Source: Acidisoma cellulosilyticum (GTDB lineage Bacteria; Pseudomonadota; Alphaproteobacteria; Acetobacterales; Acetobacteraceae). Taken from it: a stretch of DNA of 64,000 nt. Shown here one piece after another: positions 45,616 through 54,033 of this stretch. How positions within the stretch are numbered: the stretch's first letter is position 1; every line of letters begins with the position of its first letter. The notes under the pieces are model-generated. The model made no database searches, was not told the DNA's origin, and worked only from the letters and a program-made list of their open reading frames with translations. Location of the stretch: positions 186,001 through 250,000 of the forward strand of contig NZ_JAESVA010000002.1 of assembly GCF_020621385.1 (NCBI RefSeq). Direction: 5' to 3'. Made by a program: the position numbers and the translations under genes.

Positions 45616-47514
45616 TTAGAACCCGAACATATGGTCGAGGGAGAAGCGGCCCTCGGCGTCGATCAGACCGTGATAGCCGAAGAGCCGGCAGGTCTTGTCG
45701 CGGATGATGACATAGCCGCGCGGCCCGGCCTGCGCGATATCGGCGGCCGAGAAGATCAGATCCGGCCGCACCAGCATGGAACCCGAGCGTGCGACCGCGA
45801 TCATAGCCTCGGCGAGAACGACACCCTCCCCGTCATGCAGCTGCAGCTGCGTCTGCGACATCTCATGCCAGGGGCCTGACGCCGGATAGATGAGGTGCGA
45901 GAAACTGTGACGCCCCTCGCCGCCCAGCTTCAGGAACAGCCGGGTCGAGAGGCCGGGCGGCGGCCCGGAATAGGATTGCGGCTCGCCCTTATAGGTCATC
46001 AGCGTGTTGAAGATATGCGCGCCGAAGCTGGTCTCGGCGGCATGCGTCTCATCCCGCCGCTCATAGCGCATCAGCGCATGCAGCCAGCCATTGGCGTCAC
46101 CGCCTTCGGCAAAGTCATAGACCAGATCGGCATGACCGCCGAACTCCTGCAAGGCGTCTGCCGGCAGGAGATCGTCCAGATCGACCAAGGTTGCGTGGTC
46201 ACGCGGCAGGCAGCCCAGGAATTTCGAGGCCGCCAGCTTGCCCTGATGGTCGAAGACATCGATGCGCAGCGGCAGATTGTCCTCGGCCTCCGCCATCGGC
46301 GTCGGCAGCACCTGGCTGCGATACTGGCCGCGCGGCAGGATGGGGAAAGGCAGCAGAAAGCCGCGACCCATCTGCGCCGGCAGGGTCTTGATGCCGGGAT
46401 CGGCGGCCAGGCCCTCGCGCTCCACATTCACATGCGCGATGCGCGTGCGCCCCTGACGGATGACCTCATAGCGCGGGCGCACGATATGCCGCCCGGTGCG
46501 AACCTCGATCTGCGCCGGCCAGCGCAGATCGGGCAGCAATTCGGACACATCCAGCGCGCGCGTTGCGAAGGGCGGGATTTCCTCATTCAAAGCAACGGGG
46601 TGTTCCGCGCCCATGCGGTCGAGCTCGATACCGCCCTTGGGGATGGCCGAGCCGTGGCTGTTCTGCACCCAGAGGATAACCCGCTCATCGGCACGCGGCG
46701 CCGGCAGGCCGGCATAGCGGGCGGAGGGCCAAGCGTTCGCGTCATGGGTGCAGGAGAGGCTCTGCTCATTCCCCGCGCCGATCGTATCGACCGCATATTT
46801 CACGACATCATGCCCGGCGACGCCCACGGCATGGATGAACAGCTGGCCCGTGAAATCGCTGAGATTGAAGCGCGCGCGAACCTCGCGGCTGTCGAAGGCG
46901 ACGCCGCCCGCGCCTTTCGGCGCCGGCTCGCTCCATTCCGCTAGAATTTGGCCCGCGCGATCGTAAAGGCGCAGCCAGAAGCGCACGTCGGTCGCGCCAT
47001 AGCCGGCCCAGTAATTCGCCGTGACAAGGCGGGTGGAGAGCCCGTCCTCGTCCCGGAAAAACGCGTAGTTCATGGCGAAGTTCAGCGGATCGAGATAGCG
47101 GCGCTTATTGGTCAGCCGTTCGGCCGGGATCTTCACCTCATCCAGGCTGAGAATGTCGATCTCCGCCGGGACGAAGGCGCGCAGCAGCGCGACGGTACGA
47201 TCGGCATCGAAGCCAGCCACCAACAGCGTGCGAATGCCGCTGGTCGCGATCTCGGTCATCGCTTCGGCGACCAGCCCGACGCGCTCGGTGCCGATCTGCC
47301 GCACGTCCTGCACGAAGAGGCGACCGACGGGCAGCGCCGGATACATGGTGAGCAACGGCGGCGCCACAGAATCGGGGTCAAAAAGCCCGACCGGACCGCC
47401 GGCAGCCAGACGCGCCGTCAATTGTTCCATCGCCACGGCGGCCAGCGGATGGGCCAGCGCCTTATAGAGGACGTTGCCACCCTTCAGCGCGTCAAAGGTC
47501 TGGATATCGAGCAT
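45616..47514 (-). CDS. Unknown conserved-looking protein (632 aa)
   Basis: I do not recognise this family. The codon use is ordinary for the genome and the open frame is complete, so it is a real gene. There is no signal peptide, membrane helix or low-complexity tract; the sequence alternates strands and short loops, with motifs such as LTNKRRYLDPLNFAMNYAFF, GRHIVRPRYEVIRQGRTR and a C-terminal HSFSHLIYPASGPWHEM. The N-terminal third mentions LFVQDVRQIGTERVGLV. It lies 23 bases after the ELM1-family gene on the same strand, so the two probably act together, perhaps in surface glycan handling. Confidence 0.6.
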   Translation of the reverse strand: MLDIQTFDALKGGNVLYKALAHPLAAVAMEQLTARLAAGGPVGLFDPDSVAPPLLTMYPALPVGRLFVQDVRQIGTERVGLVAEAMTEIATSGIRTLLVAGFDADRTVALLRAFVPAEIDILSLDEVKIPAERLTNKRRYLDPLNFAMNYAFFRDEDGLSTRLVTANYWAGYGATDVRFWLRLYDRAGQILAEWSEPAPKGAGGVAFDSREVRARFNLSDFTGQLFIHAVGVAGHDVVKYAVDTIGAGNEQSLSCTHDANAWPSARYAGLPAPRADERVILWVQNSHGSAIPKGGIELDRMGAEHPVALNEEIPPFATRALDVSELLPDLRWPAQIEVRTGRHIVRPRYEVIRQGRTRIAHVNVEREGLAADPGIKTLPAQMGRGFLLPFPILPRGQYRSQVLPTPMAEAEDNLPLRIDVFDHQGKLAASKFLGCLPRDHATLVDLDDLLPADALQEFGGHADLVYDFAEGGDANGWLHALMRYERRDETHAAETSFGAHIFNTLMTYKGEPQSYSGPPPGLSTRLFLKLGGEGRHSFSHLIYPASGPWHEMSQTQLQLHDGEGVVLAEAMIAVARSGSMLVRPDLIFSAADIAQAGPRGYVIIRDKTCRLFGYHGLIDAEGRFSLDHMFGF

Positions 47515-47537
47515 CGTCGCCGCCTCTTGATGAGAGC

Positions 47538-48515
47538 TTAAAAGCCAAGCCGCCGGCGCATGTCCTGCGCTGCTTCCGCCGTGTCGTCCAGGGGGGCGAC
47601 GGGCCAGTGCTCATACCGTCCCTGGAAATGCCGCACACGACCGTCCGCGATCAATCCATCCGTGAAGATGCCGATGCGGCGCGACCGGCCGGGCAGCGGC
47701 GCCAGCATGACGGGGGCCGCTGTCGCGGCGCCTTCCGAGACCATGGAGACCGAATCGATGGTGACGACGATCATGTCGGCCAAGGCCAGCATGCCGAAAT
47801 AAGGATTTTCACCCGCGCCGTCCCAGACATAGGCCCCGCGCGGTTCAAGCGCGTCGCGGAACGCGGCTGTCGCCTTGGGGTCGGTCCGGCGGGAGGGGGT
47901 CAGCATCAGGCCGACGTGGTCATTATCCATCATACCCGCAAGCGATTGGGCCAGGTTGGCCGCGACCGGGGCGTCCAGCTTGAAGCGTCCATTGGTGCCA
48001 CCGACGAGCACGGCCACCAGCGGGCGCGGCAGATGCGCGAAGACCGGCGCCCAGCGGGCGCGGGCTTCCTCCAGCCGCGTCTGCGTCACGCGATGCAGCG
48101 CCGTGCGGGTGACGATGACATTCGGCCCTGTCACCTCATCATGCCGATTGACGATGATGAGATCGAATTTGCTGAAGGCCATGCGCGGGTTTTGGATATG
48201 GACGACGCGATGGTCCGGGCTGCGGATCGCCGATCCCACCGCCGCCGCCATGCCGCCGCAGGACAGGATCAGTCCGGGCCTCGGTCCGGCGATCGCCTCC
48301 GGCTGGACGGAGCTTAGCGGCCAAGGCCAGCGCGGGGCGGAGACGTAACGCCAGGGGAAACGGGCCGTCAGCGTCCGCGTATCGGGCGCGAGGCCCGCCG
48401 CCTCGGCCAGCCCCAGCGCCTGGGATTGCAGACCGGCATAGGGTTCGGTGAGAATCCAGCTCGACGGAACTCCGTCAGAAGGGAAGCTCGCGGATTGAGG
48501 CGCCATGAACGACAT
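47538..48515 (-). CDS. ELM1/GtrOC1-family protein (DUF1022)
   Basis: The 325-residue protein fits the 'mitochondrial fission ELM1' family: WILTEPYAGLQSQALGLAEAAGL at the start, then CGGMAAAVGSA, VHIQNPRMAFSKFDLIIVNRHDEV, LVGGTNGRFKLD and VTIDSVSMVSEGAATAAPVML. The arrangement resembles a GT-B glycosyltransferase with a C-terminal nucleotide-sugar site. Bacterial members are often near lipopolysaccharide genes, though no activity is proven. It is divergent from argE across 110 bases and is followed by the unknown 632-residue gene. Confidence 0.82.
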   Translation of the reverse strand: MSFMAPQSASFPSDGVPSSWILTEPYAGLQSQALGLAEAAGLAPDTRTLTARFPWRYVSAPRWPWPLSSVQPEAIAGPRPGLILSCGGMAAAVGSAIRSPDHRVVHIQNPRMAFSKFDLIIVNRHDEVTGPNVIVTRTALHRVTQTRLEEARARWAPVFAHLPRPLVAVLVGGTNGRFKLDAPVAANLAQSLAGMMDNDHVGLMLTPSRRTDPKATAAFRDALEPRGAYVWDGAGENPYFGMLALADMIVVTIDSVSMVSEGAATAAPVMLAPLPGRSRRIGIFTDGLIADGRVRHFQGRYEHWPVAPLDDTAEAAQDMRRRLGF

Positions 48516-48625
48516 GCGCGCCTTGTCGTCCGTGCGCCGGATGACGTCAACGTCGCGCCGAAGGCCCCAGCCCAGGTGCAGATGCCCCGTTGCCTCGGCG
48601 ACTGACCGGTATAGGATCGGTCGCT

Positions 48626-49825
48626 ATGCAAACTGTCACCTTGGCCGAGGGAACCGGCACGTCATCGACCTTGCCGACCGAGACGGTCGCGCTGCTGGCG
48701 CGGCTGATCGGCTTTGACACCACCAGCGACCGCAGCAATCTGGCCGCCATCGGCTTCATCACCGATTATCTCGACAACCAGGGCGTTCCCTATCGCCTGA
48801 GTTATGATGAAAGCGGCGAGAAGGCGAATATCCATGCCGTGATCGGCAGGCCCGGCCCCGGTGGCTTGGCGCTGTCCGGCCATATCGACACCGTGCCGGT
48901 GGACGGCCAGCGCTGGACCAGCGATCCTTTCACATTGCGCGAAGCGGACGGCCGGCTTTACGGCCGCGGCACCGCCGATATGAAGGGTTTCGTGGCAAGC
49001 TGCCTCGCCGCCATTCCTGATATCAAGGCGGCCGAGCTTGCCCGCCCCGTGCATCTCTTCATCAGCTATGACGAGGAAATCAGCTGCAACGGCGCCCGCC
49101 GGCTGATCGAGGATATGGCGGACAGCGGTTGGAAACCGGATCTTTGCCTGGTGGGTGAGCCGAGCCTGCTGTCACCCATTACCGGCCATAAGGGCCGCCT
49201 GGCCATGCGGGTGACGGTACGCGGCCGCGCCGGCCATTCCGCAACACCGGCGCGCGGCGTCAATGCCGTGCAGGCGGCGGCGCGCGCGATTGCCTGGGTG
49301 GCCGCCGAGGAGCGGCGCTTTTCCGTCGCAGGCCCTTTCGTGCCGGGCTTCGATCCGCCCCACAGCACCTGTCAGGTCGGCCGCATGGGCGGCGGCACCG
49401 GCATCAATATCATCCCCGACCTTGCCTGGTTCGAGATGGAATGGCGCACCGTGCCGGGCGATGATTTCTTCGCCGAGGTCGAGCGTTTCCGAACCTTTGT
49501 CGCGACCGAGATCGAGCCCGCGATGACAGACGTGGATACCGAAACCGGTTTCGATTTCGCGGTGTTGAACTGGATCCCCGGGCTGTCGCTGCCCGAGGAT
49601 CACGCGCTCGCGGACAAAGTGCGTCAGGTGACCGGCCGCAACAGCGCCGGGCGCGTCAGCTACGGAACCGAGGCAGGCCTGTTCCAGGATGCCGGCATCC
49701 CGTCCATCGTCTGCGGACCGGGCAATATCAATCAGGCCCATCAGGGGGACGAATGGATCGCGGTGAGCGAGCTGGCGGCTTGCGACCGGTTTATCCGCCA
49801 GATGGTGGAGCGGGTTTGCCGATGA
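48626..49825 (+). CDS. argE: Acetylornithine deacetylase
   Basis: The 399-residue protein is an M20-family zinc peptidase: LSGHIDTVPVD (first zinc histidine), YGRGTADMKGF with the bridging aspartate, the catalytic glutamate pair in SYDEEISCNGARRL, and VGEPS; a dimerisation domain and the final HQGDEW histidine complete the site. It deacetylates N-acetylornithine to ornithine in arginine synthesis, although argJ at 56 kb recycles the acetyl group and makes this step redundant. ATG 48626 starts the family; a longer frame begins at 48590. The stop overlaps the next gene (ATGA). Confidence 0.85.
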   Translation: MQTVTLAEGTGTSSTLPTETVALLARLIGFDTTSDRSNLAAIGFITDYLDNQGVPYRLSYDESGEKANIHAVIGRPGPGGLALSGHIDTVPVDGQRWTSDPFTLREADGRLYGRGTADMKGFVASCLAAIPDIKAAELARPVHLFISYDEEISCNGARRLIEDMADSGWKPDLCLVGEPSLLSPITGHKGRLAMRVTVRGRAGHSATPARGVNAVQAAARAIAWVAAEERRFSVAGPFVPGFDPPHSTCQVGRMGGGTGINIIPDLAWFEMEWRTVPGDDFFAEVERFRTFVATEIEPAMTDVDTETGFDFAVLNWIPGLSLPEDHALADKVRQVTGRNSAGRVSYGTEAGLFQDAGIPSIVCGPGNINQAHQGDEWIAVSELAACDRFIRQMVERVCR

Positions 49826-50802
49826 ACGCCATCCGCACCCCGGCGAACGGCGCCATGGCGCTGCCGCGATTCGCGGTCGAACTGACAGCGCCCGACATCG
49901 CCCCTTGGCTGGCCGGCAATACCGGGCTGCGCGGCTTCACGACGCGGGACAGCGGCAAGCCCGGCCCCCATGCCGTGCTGGTGGCGCTCGTCCACGGCAA
50001 CGAGATCGCGGGTGCCATCGCGCTCGACACTTTGCTTGCTCGTGGTCTGACGCCGAGCCGTGGCCGCCTGACCTTCGGCTTTGCCAATATCGCGGCCTTC
50101 GCGCGGTTCGACCCCACGGACCCGATCGCGTCCCGCTATATCGACGAGGATTTGAACCGGGTCTGGGATGTCGATGTGCTGGACGGGACCCGACACTCGA
50201 CCGAGCTGGACCGCGCGCGCGAAATCCGTCCGATGATCGAGACGGCGGATGTGCTGTTCGACCTGCATTCCATGCTCTGGCCCTCCGATCCGCTGATCCT
50301 CTGTGGCGCGACCGAGCGCGGGCGGGCATTGGGGCAAAGCATCGGCGTGCCGGATTGCGTGATTGCCGATCCCGGCCACAGCAATGGCCGCCGGTTGATC
50401 GACTACCATCGCTTTGCCGATGACGGGCGGTCGCCGGTCGCCAATCTGGTCGAGGCCGGACAGCATTGGCTGCAGGACACGGCGGAGACGATGCTGGCTG
50501 CCGTCGCCGGGCTGTTGCGGTCACTGGATATGGCGAGCGGGGCCGATGCGTTGCTGCCGATGGCGCCCGCGCCGCGCCGGCCGCTTTATGCGGAAGTGAC
50601 CAGCGTGGTGACGGCCAGAACGGCAGGCTTCACCTTCATGCAGCCTTATCGCGGCGGGCAGGTCATCCGTCATCGCAATACGCTGCTGGCGATCGACGGA
50701 CCCACGGATATCCGGACGCCCTACGACAATTGTCTTCTGGTGATGCCGAGCCTGCGGCCGAGCCGTGGTCATACCGCCGTGCGGCTGGCCAGGATGGACT
50801 GA
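49822..50802 (+). CDS. Succinylglutamate desuccinylase/aspartoacylase family protein
   Basis: The 326-residue protein is an M14-type zinc amidohydrolase: VHGNEIAGAIALD supplies HxxE ligands, DEDLNRVWD is the conserved arginine-binding region, and DLHSM gives the third zinc histidine. The family removes acyl groups from N-acyl amino acids such as N-acetylaspartate or succinylglutamate. It overlaps argE by 4 bases, so it may work on an N-acyl amino acid in the same pathway; the substrate is inferred only from the context. Confidence 0.82.
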   Translation: MNAIRTPANGAMALPRFAVELTAPDIAPWLAGNTGLRGFTTRDSGKPGPHAVLVALVHGNEIAGAIALDTLLARGLTPSRGRLTFGFANIAAFARFDPTDPIASRYIDEDLNRVWDVDVLDGTRHSTELDRAREIRPMIETADVLFDLHSMLWPSDPLILCGATERGRALGQSIGVPDCVIADPGHSNGRRLIDYHRFADDGRSPVANLVEAGQHWLQDTAETMLAAVAGLLRSLDMASGADALLPMAPAPRRPLYAEVTSVVTARTAGFTFMQPYRGGQVIRHRNTLLAIDGPTDIRTPYDNCLLVMPSLRPSRGHTAVRLARMD

Positions 50803-50843
50803 CGCAGGGGGCAATAGTTCCCGCATCCTGCCGCCTTTTCTGT

Positions 50844-50875
50844 CGTCATCCCCGGGCCCCGACCCGCGGATGACG
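50844..50875. repeat. Palindromic repeat in the gap after the aspartoacylase gene
   Basis: A 13-base arm CGTCATCCCCGGG pairs with CCCGCGGATGACG with one mismatch and a 6-base loop. Similar CGTCATCCC/GGGATGACG units are common intergenic repeats in alphaproteobacteria. It may end transcription weakly but lacks a T-tract. It is part of the 361-base gene-free stretch 50803-51163, which otherwise holds element A and the tetR promoter. Confidence 0.6.
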
Positions 50876-50927
50876 GGTTATCGTGGAATCGTCGCGGCAA
50901 AACGCCAGCCGCCTGCGTCTCGCGCGG

Positions 50928-51090
50928 CTTAGAGTCCGTCAGGTTTAGGTGGAAACGACCCCTTGCCCCGTCATGACCGGGCTTGACCCGGTCATCCAGT
51001 CCTTGGGCGCCCCAACGAATGGATGCCCGGCTCTGGGGCCGGGCATGACGATATTAGGGACAAGCTTCAGTTAAAATCAGACACACTCTA
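50928..51090. mobile_element. MITE-like element A (163 bp)
   Basis: The element is a 163-base unit with ends CTTAGAGTCCGTCAGG and ...GACACACTCTA. Its ends are imperfect inverted repeats: 13 of the first 17 bases from TAGAGT match. It matches element B at 51774 with only three substitutions. The interior contains CCGTCATGACCGGG- and CCGGGCATGACG-type inverted arms that can fold. It carries no gene. It sits upstream of the tetR gene, whose start is 73 bases downstream of its right end. Confidence 0.75.
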
Positions 51091-51125
51091 GCGCATGATC
51101 ATATCTCAAAAATGTTTCATTTTTT

Positions 51126-51137
51126 GATCGATCGGTC
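51126..51137. promoter_or_regulatory. Palindrome upstream of tetR, candidate autoregulatory box
   Basis: GATCGATCGGTC matches the core GACCGATCGGTC of the pqiA upstream site at all but one base and lies 27 bases before the tetR start. A TetR protein commonly represses its own gene through such a box. Confidence 0.45.
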
Positions 51138-51163
51138 GGCAAAGATCGTGCAACAGAAAAAGA

Positions 51164-51778
51164 ATGCCCAAAGCCCCTCCGAAATACCGCCGCGAAACGG
51201 CGGCCGTGCGGCGCGAACATCTGGTGACGGCGACGCTGCATTGCCTGGCGGAATACGGGGTGGAGGGCGCATCCGTGCGCCGCATCGCCGCTGCCGCGCA
51301 GATTTCGGTCGGATTGATCAACCACCACTACAAGCGCCTGGATGATCTGGTGGCGGAAGCCTACCGCTTTCTGGCGGCCGATATCCTGCGCCAGATCATG
51401 ACCGAGGTGGCGCAGGCGGGGCCTGACCCACGGCACCGTCTGCAGGCTTTTTTCGAGACGTCCTTCTCCCCAACCGTTCTGGACCCCCGGCTGCTCAGCG
51501 CCTGGATCGTCTTCTGGAGCATGATCCAGCATTCCGCGACCATGCGCAGCGTGCAAGCGGAAACGAACGGCGAATACCGCCTTGCGCTGGAGGCGATGCT
51601 GACGGATTTCGCGGCCGCCCATCCGCGCCGTGCGCCGGTCGATATCCGCCTCGCGGGCGTGGCACTCTCCTCCCTGCTCGACGGGCTGTGGATCGCCTGG
51701 GGTCTCAACCCCGGTGCTTTCGAGCCGCGCGACGGCATCGCCATCTGCGAGGCCTGGCTGGACGAACGCTGGCCTTAG
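51164..51778 (+). CDS. TetR-family transcriptional regulator, BetI-like
   Basis: The 204-residue protein has a TetR N-terminal helix-turn-helix (GVEGASVRRIAAAAQISVGLINHHYKRLDDL is the recognition region, here split by the turn at AAAAQIS). Its C-terminal half has FFETSFSPTVLDPRLLSAWIVFW, like BetI, the choline-responsive repressor of betaine genes. No bet genes are in the window, so the ligand is unproven. The ATG has only a weak AGAAAAAGA ribosome site. The gene is bracketed by two 163-base direct repeats and ends in the second one (TGG CCT TAG). Confidence 0.85.
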   Translation: MPKAPPKYRRETAAVRREHLVTATLHCLAEYGVEGASVRRIAAAAQISVGLINHHYKRLDDLVAEAYRFLAADILRQIMTEVAQAGPDPRHRLQAFFETSFSPTVLDPRLLSAWIVFWSMIQHSATMRSVQAETNGEYRLALEAMLTDFAAAHPRRAPVDIRLAGVALSSLLDGLWIAWGLNPGAFEPRDGIAICEAWLDERWP

Positions 51779-51936
51779 AGTCCGTCAGGTTTAGGTGGAA
51801 ACGACCCCTTGCCCCGTCATGGCCGGGCTTGACCCGGTCATCCAGTCCTTGGGCGCCCCAACGAATGGATGCCCGGCTCGGGGGCCGGGCATGACGATAT
51901 TAGGGACAAGCTTCAGTTAAAATCAGACAAACTCTA
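51774..51936. mobile_element. MITE-like element B (163 bp)
   Basis: This copy differs from element A at three of 163 positions. Its left end supplies the TAG stop of tetR (plus strand) and its right end, read on the minus strand, the TAG stop of the DUF3601 gene. Joining the flanks gives CCTTAAGG, in which both genes would have stopped at TAA, which fits insertion at TA. Confidence 0.75.
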
Positions 51937-52239
51937 AGGCTGGTCAAGGCGCACGAAGCGATCCCACTGGTCCAGGATCGGGCCCTGCGCTTCCGGCCGG
52001 GATTGCAGGCGGATGTGCCATTCCCGCTGACCGTCGAGCGAGACGAAAAGCGACCGGCCGTCCTCATAGGGCAGGAAATTGGCGCCGAGAAACACCCACC
52101 TCTCACCAATCGCGTGGCATCCGCCGTCGTAATCCTTGAACGGCTGGATGACCGCATACCGACACCCAGGGATCATCTTCGCGAATGGCGCCAGATGCCC
52201 TCTGCCGGTCCAATGCCCCTTTGGGAAAGGCCCTTGCAT
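51934..52239 (-). CDS. DUF3601 domain protein
   Basis: The 101-residue protein contains PFKDYDGGCHAIGERWVFLG and PYEDGRSLFVSLDG followed by EWHIRLQ, the DUF3601 pattern. No activity is known. ATG 52239 starts the domain; a longer open frame to 52611 would overlap thrE and is a shadow. It begins 5 bases after the thrE-like stop, so it is the end of the same transcript. The stop codon TAG comes from the right end of element B. Confidence 0.78.
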   Translation of the reverse strand: MQGPFPKGHWTGRGHLAPFAKMIPGCRYAVIQPFKDYDGGCHAIGERWVFLGANFLPYEDGRSLFVSLDGQREWHIRLQSRPEAQGPILDQWDRFVRLDQP

Positions 52240-52244
52240 CGCCG

Positions 52245-53510
52245 TCAGTCCCGCGCCGGAAGACGCGGATTGGCGATCGCCAACGGCACGGCCATGCCGA
52301 TGGCGATCGCACCGGTGATCATCAGCAGCGTGACGGCAAGCGATACGGTGGCATCGACCAGCCCTGCCGGCGGGACCGTCCCGGCCGCCACGATCTGCAT
52401 GGCCCCCGCCATGGTGCGGAACGCATAGATGCCGGGCACCATGGCGACGACGCCGGGAAAGGCGAAGGTCGCGGCCGGGGCGTTCAGCCGGCGCGCGAAA
52501 ATCTGCGCGAGGCCGCCGGCCAGCAAGGCGCCCACCAGCGTGCCGAGAACGATATTGGCACCGGTCGTCTGCATGACGGCGAGGCGCACGGTATGGCTCG
52601 CCAAACCGCAAACCGCGCAGGCCCAGGCGAGCCGCAGGGGAACGCTGAACAGCAGGACGAAGCCCAAGGCAGCCAGGGCCGCGAAGACGGCATCCTCAGG
52701 AAGCGGCACGGAGCCTGAGGCCAATTCCAGCGGCAGGCCGACGCCCGAGACGAGCGACGCCACTTCCAACCCCAGGCCGATCGCCGCGATGACGCAGACG
52801 GAAAACCCGAGCCGCGCGATGCCGATATCGGCGTGGTTGCGCAGCATATCCTCCACACCATTGATCAAGGGCACGCCGGGGACGATGACCATGCCCGGCG
52901 CGATCAGGCAAAGGGCTGCGGTGCTGCTACCGAACAGCCGCGCCCCCAACCCGCCGAGGACGCCGCTAACCACCGCCGTCAGGAAGGAGACGAGAACCGG
53001 GCTCAATCCGCGTTTGCCGAATTCCTGCCGGGCCCAGGTGCCGATGGCCGTCGCCACCCAACAGACCGCGACCGAAACCCAGTCGCCGCCGAACAACCGG
53101 CTGAGCGCGGCGGCCGTCATGCCGAGGGCGATCGCCACCAGATAACGGTTATAGACGGGCGGCGCTTGTTCCAGCCGGTCCAGCTGGGCGATGGCCTGGG
53201 CCAGATCGGACCGGCCGGCTTGGACCGCGTGCAACACCTGGAAGGCCGCCGCCGCCTGGCTCATGCCGACATTCATCGCCGGAATGCGGCTGCCGATTTT
53301 GGTGGTGAAGCGCTGCCCGGATACCAGGGTCAGGATCAGGCCTTCATAGGCAATCAGCAGCCGCGCCTCATAACCGAGCGCGGTCGCGAAACGCCGCACC
53401 GCAAGCTGCACGCGGCCGGTATCCGCACCGTTCTGCAGCAGGATGCGGCCGAATTGCAGCAGGCAATGCGCGGCGGCTTCGGCCGAGCCGGCCTCAGTCT
53501 GTTGCGCCAT
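52245..53510 (-). CDS. ThrE-like threonine/serine exporter (DUF1212)
   Basis: The 421-residue protein has a cytoplasmic N-terminal domain with FGRILLQNGADTGRVQLAVRR and VSGQRFTTKIG, then about nine to ten membrane helices including the GVPLINGVEDML motif and a C-terminal PGVVAMVPGIYAFRTMAG segment, the ThrE fusion of DUF1212 and DUF3815 units. It exports threonine and serine using the proton gradient in Corynebacterium. A threonine dehydratase at 4.6 kb is far away. It lies 6 bases after the DUF29 gene. Confidence 0.85.
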   Translation of the reverse strand: MAQQTEAGSAEAAAHCLLQFGRILLQNGADTGRVQLAVRRFATALGYEARLLIAYEGLILTLVSGQRFTTKIGSRIPAMNVGMSQAAAAFQVLHAVQAGRSDLAQAIAQLDRLEQAPPVYNRYLVAIALGMTAAALSRLFGGDWVSVAVCWVATAIGTWARQEFGKRGLSPVLVSFLTAVVSGVLGGLGARLFGSSTAALCLIAPGMVIVPGVPLINGVEDMLRNHADIGIARLGFSVCVIAAIGLGLEVASLVSGVGLPLELASGSVPLPEDAVFAALAALGFVLLFSVPLRLAWACAVCGLASHTVRLAVMQTTGANIVLGTLVGALLAGGLAQIFARRLNAPAATFAFPGVVAMVPGIYAFRTMAGAMQIVAAGTVPPAGLVDATVSLAVTLLMITGAIAIGMAVPLAIANPRLPARD

Positions 53511-53516
53511 ACCTGA

Positions 53517-53996
53517 TCAGCCCTCGGCGGTCGTGGCGATCATGGCCTGCACATCGCGCGGGTCCGGACGGTCGGAGATCAGCACATCCAGGGGCCAGGG
53601 GCATGCGGTGGGCAGGGCCAAGGCAGTACCCACAGCCGCTTCCGCCCGGATTTCATAAAGAGCGTCCTGCCAAAGCTGGTCGAGGTCGATGCGCTGACGC
53701 ATGGACGGCGCGAAGCTGCGGCGGGCACCGGCCAGGAAAGCGGCAGTCTCGGCCCGCCAATGACCAGCGGCTTCGGCTTCCGGCGACAGATGCAGCTTCA
53801 CAAGATGCACCATGGCCCGCGCAAGCAGACTGCGGCAGGCGCGGAGCTCCGACAGGCCCACCTCCTCGATCTCCTCGATCACATGCGTCCAGTCCGGTGC
53901 TTCATTGACCGGCTCGCCACGGGAAAGACGGCGCAACAAATCAGCCTGATGCTCGCCCCAGGCCAGGACATCGCTGTCATATCGCTGATCCGGCAT
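53517..53996 (-). CDS. DUF29 family protein
   Basis: The 159-residue protein matches DUF29: YDSDVLAWGEHQADLLRR, WTHVIEEIEEVGLSELRAC, then LLARAMVHLVKL and the final PWPLDVLI. DUF29 proteins are small cytoplasmic helical proteins of unknown role, frequent in Acetobacteraceae and cyanobacteria. It lies 6 bases before the thrE-like gene and 37 bases after the cinA-like gene. Confidence 0.85.
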   Translation of the reverse strand: MPDQRYDSDVLAWGEHQADLLRRLSRGEPVNEAPDWTHVIEEIEEVGLSELRACRSLLARAMVHLVKLHLSPEAEAAGHWRAETAAFLAGARRSFAPSMRQRIDLDQLWQDALYEIRAEAAVGTALALPTACPWPLDVLISDRPDPRDVQAMIATTAEG

Positions 53997-54033
53997 AGCT
54001 TTTTCTCCCCCTTGGGGTCGCCGTCCGCGTCCT

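Noticed and set aside
48601-48625. TGACCGGTATAGGATCGGTC before argE as a TetR box
   Set aside because: The half-sites are eight bases apart, unlike the other boxes, so it is not counted with them.
51934-52611. Extended 225-residue frame for the DUF3601 gene
   Set aside because: The first 124 residues are R/H-rich shadow of the thrE-like gene; the domain begins at ATG 52239.
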